From Helianthus annuus (lineage: Eukaryota; Streptophyta; Magnoliopsida; Asterales; Asteraceae), in contig NC_035441.2 in assembly GCF_002127325.2 (NCBI RefSeq), positions 152,126,624-152,190,623 on the forward strand: a DNA stretch of 64,000 nt, written 5' to 3'. Below, piece after piece: positions 57,501-64,000 of the stretch. The notes beneath the pieces were generated by a model. The model saw only the letters and a program-made list of their open reading frames with translations, was not told the DNA's origin and searched no databases. The position numbers and the translations under genes were made by a program. Positions within the stretch are counted from its first letter, which is position 1, and each line of letters begins with the position of its first letter.

Positions 57501-60500
57501 CCCACAAAGCATACTTTGTACTGTGATAAACACTTGCCAAATTGGCTGAAACGGGCCAGAAACGGAAAGAGTAGGATTGTTTCGAAAGACGTGTTTATTG
57601 ATCTTCTTAAAAGTTGTCAATCGCATGAGCAAAAACTACATCTACATCAAGCATGCGAGCTGTTTTACAAGTTTTTCAAAAGTGTTTTATCACTAAGAAG
57701 CCCGGTTCCGAAAGAAATTCAACTCCAATGGGTGATTTCCGAAGCTTCAAAAGACGTAAAAACTCGACATTTTTTAATGAAGCTGGTTTGTAGTGAAAAG
57801 GAAAGGTTAATTAGACTTTGGGGGTTTGACGGAGATAACATTGCGAGATATGAAGAACCAATCCGTGCGGTGATGCCTGATAATACCGATAAAGACGGTG
57901 AAAATAATATCATAAAATGTAACATATGTTTGGTCGAGTTTGTTGACGATCAAATGCTTGCTAAACATTGGGTCGATAATCATAAATCCGAAGCGCAGTC
58001 CGTGTTTAAACGGTACGTTTGCGCCATCTGTCTCGACTCTTTTACAAAAAATAACCTTCTAGAAACACATGTTCAAGAACGGCATGATGTCGCGTTTGTC
58101 GAACAATGCATGCTCTACCAATGTATTCCGTGCGGTAACCGTTTCGGGAGTCCCGACCAATTATGGGCCCACGTGGTCTCACAACATCCGGCCAATTTCA
58201 AGCAGCTGCAGAACATGAACATCGCTCCGGTTCCGGTTCCGCCACATGGCGCTAATAATAACAATTCTATTCAAGTACAGAATGTGAATAATTCTAGTCA
58301 TGTTGGATTACAAAGGTACATATGCCGGTTGTGTGGGTTGCGATTCGACTTGCTACCGGATCTTGGTCGACACCATCAAGCGGCTCACATGGGTTTGACC
58401 CCAGGTGGTCCACGTAAGCGTGGTGCAGGCTCCACTTTCTTATCCAACAAGCTTAAACCCGGGAGACGATTCAAAAAGGGTCTCGGGATGCGAAATAGGG
58501 TTCTCGGAGCCATAAAGAAACATAATCAAGAACCGTTCCGACAAGTAACGGAAGCGGAACTTCAATCATCCGAATCAATCACTCTAGGTAGATTAGCGGA
58601 GTCCGAGTGTTCCGAAGTTGCAAAATTATTATACTCCAAAATCAACAAAACAAAACCGTACCCCGGTAACCTCGAGCTTCTAGCAATGGCCCGTTCCACA
58701 TGCTGCAAAACGAGTTTCCAAACATCATTAGTGAAAAAATATGGAAACGTGCCCGAACGTTTGTACCTCAAAGCGGCAAAACTTTGCAGTGAACGTAATG
58801 TTGTAATCGAGTGGCATCAAGAGGGGTATGTCTGCGTAAAAGGATGTAAATCGGTCACCGATGATTCACAACATCTGTCTCCTTTAAAGAATCTTCTGGA
58901 AAGTTCTGTGAAGCCCGAGGCTGAAACAAGTCAACCGTCCGATTGGCCTATGGACGAGTGCCATCATATCGTTAACTTTAATAATTCCCGACTCGAATCC
59001 AGCGAAAAATCAGGAATTGTTTTGTGTGATGACATCAGCTTCGGAAAGGAATCGGTTCCGGTTGCATGTGTAGTGGATGAACATCTGTTAGGATCGCTAC
59101 ATAACGATGACACACAGAGTAACGCGTGTTTTTTGCCTTGGGAAAGCTTCACGTATGTCACAAAGTCGTCACTTGATAAGTCTATTAATCTCGGATCGCA
59201 GGTAACTATAATAATTAAAAGTTTTTTTTTGTGGTCTCACTTAAAGTTATTATATCGGTTTTGTTTATTTATGGTATATTTTTGTGTTAATAGAGTTTAC
59301 AGTTGGGTTGCGGTTGTGCACATTCAACATGCTCTCCAAAGGGGTGCGATCATGTGTATCTTTTTGATAATGATTATGAAGACGCGAAGGATATAAATGG
59401 GAAATCCATGAAAGGAAGGTTTCCTTATGATAATAAAGGCCGGATTATTCTCGAGGTGACTATGCTAACTCGCTTTTAATTTATATGTTTAGTAATGTTT
59501 TTTTTTTTTCTGGAAAAACACATATTTAGAAAGCAGAAGTAGGGCTGCAAACGTACCAAACAGTTTGTGAACCGTTTGGCGGGAAGTTCGATTGTGTTCG
59601 TAAATGAACAAACACGAACAAGAAATTTCGTTCGTTTAGTTAAATGAACGAACATGGTCAGAGGCCGCGTTTGTTCATTTATGTTCGTGAACGTGTTCGT
59701 TTGTGTTCGATAGTTCATTAGTGTTTTTAGTTTTTATATATTATTTAAATGCTTCAAAATTCTTGCAAATAAAATATTTAATAAGTATCACGGTATTATA
59801 TCTTCTGTTCATGAGTGCTTGTTTGTGTTCGTTATTTTTCATTTGTGTTCATGAATGTTTGTCACCTAAAATTAACAAACGAACACGAACACATAATTTC
59901 GTTCGGTAAGTGTTCATGAACAGTTCGTGAACACATATTTTCTTAACAAACGAACACGGGTCTTTTTCGTTCGGTTCGTTTACAGCCCTACGTAGAAGTT
60001 AATTTTCATGTTTATCAGGAGGGCTACCTAGTATACGAATGCAACATGTATTGCAGCTGCAATAAATACTGTCCGAATAGGGTTTTGCAAAACGGGGTTC
60101 GGGTGAAGTTGGAGGTCTTCAAAACCGAGGGCAAGGTAACCTCGTTTATCTCTAAATTTATTAGTTTGATATTTAACGGTTATAATCGTTATAACCATTA
60201 GCATTAAATATCAATACATTAAACTCGCAGGGTTGGGCTGTGAGAGCCGGGGAACCAATCGAGCGTGGCACATTTGTTTGTGAGTATATCGGCGAGGTTA
60301 TAGATAAGAACGAAGCAAACAAAAGGCGCGCTAGGTCTGACATATTTGCTGTCCGCCGATAATTAAGTTCATTTTATATTAGTAGTTATGAATATTAATA
60401 ATTTTTTAACATTTTTGGAAAAAACCAGGCTTGGTAGAGAAGATTGCAGCTATATCTATGAGATTGACGCGCGTGTTAATGACATGATTAGACTAATTGA

Positions 60501-60964
60501 GGGAGAGGCTACATATGCTATTGACGCCACAAAGTACGGAAATGTCTCCCGTTACATTAATCACAGGTAAATTATGATATTACGTTTTTTTTATAACAAG
60601 GGGTAAAATGGTCTTTTCCTGCTATTTTGTTATTCTGATGATCATGTGATTTTTTTTTTGTAGCTGCTCTCCAAATCTTGAGAATCATCAAGTTCTTATC
60701 GAAAGTTTGGACTCTGAGCTGTCACACATTGGTCTGTATGCGAGTCGAGATGTAAGAATATCAATTTTCTGTAATCATACATACATTCATAATTGAAATA
60801 ATAATTAATCGTGGTTAACGGATGCCTCTACTCTCTGCTTTGTTTTTCTGTAACAGATTCCAGCAGGCGAAGAATTGAGCTTCGATTACATGTACAAGGC
60901 GCCACCTGGCGAAGGGCGGCAATGCAGATGTGGTACTGTCAATTGCAGGGGCGAAGTGCAGTGA
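54569..60964 (+). CDS. SUVR5: SUVR5-type C2H2 zinc-finger SET-domain histone methyltransferase
   Basis: Eleven coding exons, all GT-AG: 54569-54928, 55011-55313, 55410-55520, 56380-56490, 56568-59201, 59294-59455, 60019-60135, 60231-60334, 60429-60566, 60664-60751, 60857-60964. Together 1411 aa, close to the Arabidopsis protein. Start MQVLPCSS is the only ATG that fits. Acidic N-terminus; Cys/His segment CTAFIEAKGRQCVRWANDGD from about residue 444; four C2H2 fingers at about 746-902 (CNICLVEF, CAICLDSF, CIPCGNRF, CRLCGLRF). Pre-SET Cys 1179-1245; SET 1267-1390 with NHSCSPN (1345-1351) and catalytic-type FDY (Tyr1387); post-SET Cys 1399, 1401, 1406. In Arabidopsis, SUVR5 deposits H3K9me2 at sites chosen by its zinc fingers, independently of DNA methylation. 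The usual GWG cofactor motif reads GWA (1267-1269). No stop or frameshift, so likely functional. Confidence 0.93.
55659..55789. repeat. Inverted repeat in SUVR5 intron 3
   Basis: Arms of about 45 bp: TGACACATGTAATGATGCAT at left, ATGCGTCATGACATCTGTCA at right, inverse with several mismatches. Could be a decayed MITE. The host intron is 859 bp. Confidence 0.5.
59541..59989. mobile_element. hAT-like foldback MITE in SUVR5 intron 6
   Basis: AGGGCTGCAAACG and CGTTTACAGCCCT are inverse ends with one mismatch; the interior is rich in TTCGTTCGT/ACGAACAAACG repeats that pair across the element. Flanking GCAGAAGT (59533-59540) and GTAGAAGT (59992-59999) look like an 8-bp target duplication, offset by two bases on the right. 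Confidence 0.6.
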
Positions 60965-61096
60965 TTTCCAGAAGCTAGATTGCGCAATGTCAGATTTAGT
61001 TTGTTTTGCTTTGCTTTTAATGAATTGTAATTCTGGTAGAATTTTACATGTTTCGTTCTTGAAGTTTGAGGAAAAAACGGGTAGTAGTTAGATTTA

Positions 61097-61102
61097 AATA
61101 AA
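61097..61102 (+). terminator. Candidate polyadenylation signal of SUVR5
   Basis: AATAAA 133 bp after the stop codon, in an AT-rich 3' UTR. Confidence 0.45.
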
Positions 61103-61149
61103 ATTTTGCGTATAATTGATGGGTTTTATTTTTTACTTTTTTGACTTAT

Positions 61150-61700
61150 CTATGTCTATTGATGGGTGCGCTGGCTAAATCCTTGTCTTGCAGTATCAAA
61201 GAACTGTAAGCATGGTGTACTCATTGTGCAAGTCCAAGTGGGAAGACTTGGGTTCATGTGTTTTGCTAGTCGAAATTTAGGGGTGATTTTGCAATTTACA
61301 GGTGGATAAAGCATCATCCATTTGTGAAATTTGCCAATGGGGCAATAGACGGAGGTGCATCGCAGGAGCGGGAAGCATGTGAACATCAGTTGTGGCGGCA
61401 GATTCAATCACTCTGCTGGACAAAGAAGCAGCAATCTCTTTCTATCTAACTAGCCTTCCCAACTCACTCACAGACAGATTTGTGGTACGAATGCTGGGCA
61501 TTTAGTCGATGCATACATTGCCCGGAAGAGGGATAGGATGGGAAAAATGTTTGCGTTTGTTAGATTCATTAGGGTCAAGGCAACCGATAAGCTTTTTAAA
61601 GCCCTCAACGGCGTGAGATTTGATGGCATGATCGTCTCGGCCGACATTGCCAAATATGACAAAATGGGAGAAAGAGGAGTTACTTAAACCGGCTGAACAC
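61150..61700 (+). pseudogene. Decayed RRM-domain coding fragment
   Basis: Plus-strand translation in two frames gives an RRM-like order: ISFYLTSLPNSLTDRFVVRM (about 61430-61495, beta1-alpha1), then after a frameshift ARKRDRMGKMFAFVRFIRVK (RNP1-like) and LFKALNGVRFDGMIVSADIA (to about 61655). Such RRMs occur in SR-type proteins and in the first ORF of plant LINE-like elements; the source cannot be decided here. Upstream 61150-61400 looks decayed coding but is unrecognised. Confidence 0.5.
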
Positions 61701-61919
61701 ACAAGACGGGTATTCTGACAAGGAGAAGGCCAATGCCCCCGGGGTACACTCTTTCAACGACACGTTGGGGGATTTGGCGTGGAGGCCTGTTCAAGGGAGG
61801 GCGGTCGGCCCTAGCCTTGGGTCGACCCACGCGTATTTTATTTGGCGGTAAATTAGGTTTTAGCTTAGTTGACCCTAGTTATCTTTATGCGTGTGTGCTT
61901 GCACCTAACTTGGAGATTA
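61701..61919. other. Intergenic DNA between RRM relic and TIR element
   Basis: No gene recognised; a short open frame here has no family resemblance. Confidence 0.4.
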
Positions 61920-62052
61920 AGGGGGCGTTTGGTTCGCGAAATTATTTGGAATTGGAATTTGTATAGGAATTAGAATTTGAAGGAATTGGATTTGGAATTT
62001 AAACATTCCAGTTGGAATTGGAATCCATCACCCGGCACCCACAACTACCAGT

Positions 62053-62359
62053 TCGGGTCGAAATGGTACGGGTCAACACGGTACGGGTTGAAACGGTTCG
62101 GATCGAAACGGTTCGCGTCGAAACAGTGCGGGTCGAAACGGTACGGGTCGAAACGGTTCGCGTCGAAACGGTACGGGTCGAAACGGTTCGCGTCGAAACG
62201 GTACGAGTCGAAATGGTACAAGTCGAAACGGTACGGGTCGAAACGGTACAGGTCGAAATGGTTCGAAACGGTTCAATTCGAAACGGTACGGGTCGAAACC
62301 ATTGGCGTCGAAACGTTACGGGTCGAAACCGTTCACCTCAAAATGGTACGAGTCAAAAC
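62053..62359 (+). repeat. 15-bp CpG-rich minisatellite
   Basis: About 20 units of GTCGAAACGGTWCGS, continuing after the insertion at 63738-63830. Because 15 is a multiple of 3, all frames stay open and give Val-Arg-Val-Glu-Thr-like or Gly-Ser-Lys-Arg-Tyr-like repeats; these are not genes. Confidence 0.85.
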
Positions 62360-63737
62360 CTATGTAGCACGGATACGGGTACATGACTGGGGTACGGGGA
62401 CGATACGGGTACGGGGAACGGCAAAACTCAAAAATACAAGATAATGGGTACGACAAAAAAATAATATTAAAAAGTAAAAATATATTAAACAAAGTCCAAA
62501 AAATAAAAATATATTAAACAAAGTCCAAAAATATACTAAACTCCAAAAACACTACATCAACCATAGGTAATTAAAATTGATTTTAAATAATTTAGACAAT
62601 GCATATATATAATAACTTAATAAGTGATCACTGATATGAAATCTACTAAAAACAAAATTCATAGGGATTATTAACTAAAATAAAAACTTAAAAGAAATAT
62701 ATATTAGAAAATATAACTTGTAGATTAGACTTTAATAATTATTAAATGTGAAAAGTATGACCATAACGCAATATTTAACTATTCCTCTGGATAACTATTC
62801 CTCTGGAGCAATGTATCAGACATAGTACATCACATACATTTTTAGGGGTAAAAATCTAAATTCACATCTATTCCACTAAATTGTGTGAGTGGGGTTTTTA
62901 TAATACGAAGAGTATAAAAAGTGGTTGTGAGTAGAGGAGAGAGAAAATGTTACTGTTCATCTGTATATTTGAAAAGACACTGTTCACCCCCCTATAATTT
63001 TTTAATATATTTTGAAAGTGGTTGTGAGTGAAGGAGAGAGAAAAGATAATGATAAAGGTATAAAAATATATTATTTAATTGAAAAGGAGAGAGAAAATAT
63101 AGTGTATTTTAGTGTAATTTAGAGTGAAAAAAATGGTGGAATGAATGTTATTGCTCTTACACATCTTATCCTCTTCAAACTTCATCTTCCCAACCATACT
63201 CTTTCCCATTAAGAAAAGAAACAGAGCAGAATGCAGTGAACAAATATATTGTACAAACTGATGACATCTAATATCAAACGTGAATAAGAAGAAAAGGTCG
63301 GCCCGTATTTATAAATTATAATTAAAACCCTACTTTTAATATGGAAACCTCCCCGATACTCGGAACTGCCGTCCCCATATTTTTTTTTTTGAACGGCAAA
63401 TTTGGATCACTGACGGACCACTGGAGTATCATCGTGCCACCAGCAGAACCACCCGATCATATCCATCTCCACTAGGCAATAATGCCTATACACCAATTCA
63501 GGAGGAAACCCAATTAATCTGGGAAAACCCCCTTGTGGGAATCGAACCCATGACCAAATGATCATAAGCCTTATTCCTCCCCGATACTCGGAACTGCCGT
63601 CCCCATATTACCCGAATCGTTTCATTGTCGTATACTTATTCCCGGAAACGTCTGGGGGACGTCCCCATGGCGTTTCCGGCGCGTTTCCGTCCCCGGGACG
63701 GGTACTCGAGGTCAGATGGCGTCCCCGTGCTTCATAG
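62360..63737. mobile_element. hAT-like non-autonomous element inside the minisatellite
   Basis: Inverse ends CTATGTAGCACGG and CCGTGCTTCATAG (one mismatch). The 8-bp flanks GTCAAAAC (62352-62359) and GTCAAAAT (63738-63745) fit a hAT target duplication, and they are variants of the minisatellite unit. Ends are rich in ACGGGTACGGGGA-type repeats; the middle is AT-rich with no ORF. Confidence 0.65.
63382..63575 (-). mobile_element. 5'-truncated tRNA-derived SINE
   Basis: On the minus strand a Pol III B-box GGTTCGATTCCCA lies near the 5' end (plus 63536-63548) and the unit ends in poly-A (plus-strand T-run 63380-63390). It is bounded by a long direct repeat, CCTCCCCGATACTCGGAACT onward (63348-63381 and 63576-63609, 34 bp). 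The A-box region is missing or decayed. Confidence 0.6.
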
Positions 63738-64000
63738 GTCAAAATTGTTCGTGTCGAAACGGTACGGGTCGAAACGGTTCGGATCAAAACCGGTATGGGT
63801 CGAAACGGTGCGGGTCGAAACAGTCGAAGATTTCAATGAATTTACTTTAATTTCTTCACATATAAAAATGATTTTGAATTCCTTTAGTTAAAGGAATTTG
63901 AAGGAATTCATGCCTAATTCCAATTTCAATTCCATTGTCAACCAAACACATGAAGATTGGAATTGGGATTCCAATTCCATCAAATTCTGTGAACCAAACA

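Larger units (their letters stand above)
61920..64000. mobile_element. TIR transposon carrying a minisatellite (right end beyond window)
   Basis: Left end GGGGGCGTTTGGTTCGCGAA, preceded by TTAA. The last bases of the window, CAAATTCTGTGAACCAAACA, are the inverse of the same end minus the outer G-run, so the element closes just past 64000. Subterminal GGAATTGGAATT blocks also mirror each other. The interior is a 15-bp minisatellite, itself interrupted by the element at 62360-63737. No transposase. Harbinger- or hAT-like; a TTA/TAA-type target site would favour Harbinger. Confidence 0.6.

Noticed and set aside
56655..59396. Single 913-codon gene
   Set aside because: It is exon 5 of the SUVR5-like gene; the residues after 59201 are intron read-through, and the upstream start is internal.
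62012..62444. Open frames of 124-155 codons with Val-Arg-Val-Glu-Thr and Lys-Arg-Tyr-Gly-Ser repeats
   Set aside because: The 15-bp repeat unit keeps every frame open on both strands; no start context, domain or splice support.

Overview
This window looks like plant nuclear DNA: an AT-rich, intron-bearing, retrotransposon-packed stretch with one host gene. Nested Ty3/Gypsy LTR elements, Helitrons, MITE-like foldbacks and tRNA-derived SINEs fill most of it. The Gypsy families and the style of their LTRs suggest a eudicot, possibly Asteraceae; that assignment is inference.

Layout. 1-1170: no gene recognised. 1171-6633: a non-autonomous Helitron with canonical ends, internal duplications, a foldback MITE and an apparently bypassed older 3' terminator. 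6683-8785: an LTR followed directly by host-like flank, both repeated at 47797-50090. 8786-48757: an old, broken, plus-strand chromovirus-like Gypsy element ('element C') that has been hit repeatedly. Its protease is interrupted by the remains of a minus-strand Gypsy element ('T', 10775-28930), whose 3.8-kb LTR in turn holds an Athila/Tat-like minus-strand element ('A', 11835-23595, TSD ATGGG). The C integrase is split by a pol-less element ('B', 31163-40329) that itself holds a 3.5-kb solo LTR ('E', 35129-38634, TSD CCTAT). The C 3' LTR is split by a very young gag-only element ('D', 41205-47796, TSD GTTCT; LTRs differ at about 4 of 1456 positions by eye).

48758-52850: duplicated flank, a 680-bp Helitron and a MITE with tandem repeats. 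52850-61110: the one recognisable host gene, an 11-coding-exon SUVR5-type histone methyltransferase (1411 aa; four C2H2 zinc fingers, pre-SET, SET and post-SET). 61140-61700: a decayed RRM-like coding fragment. 61920 to the window end: a TIR element carrying a 15-bp minisatellite, split by a hAT-like element that itself holds a SINE.

Relations. The TE layers can be ordered by nesting: C, then T, then A; C, then B, then E; and D in C. No Gypsy element here has an intact pol, so the young element D must have been moved by proteins supplied from elsewhere. The most striking shared structure is in the LTR promoters. Families A, C and D, which have unrelated U3 sequences, each place a CpG-rich hyphenated palindrome 15-17 bp upstream of the same TATA box, CTATAAATAG. 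Families B and E carry palindromes of the same design at other spacings.
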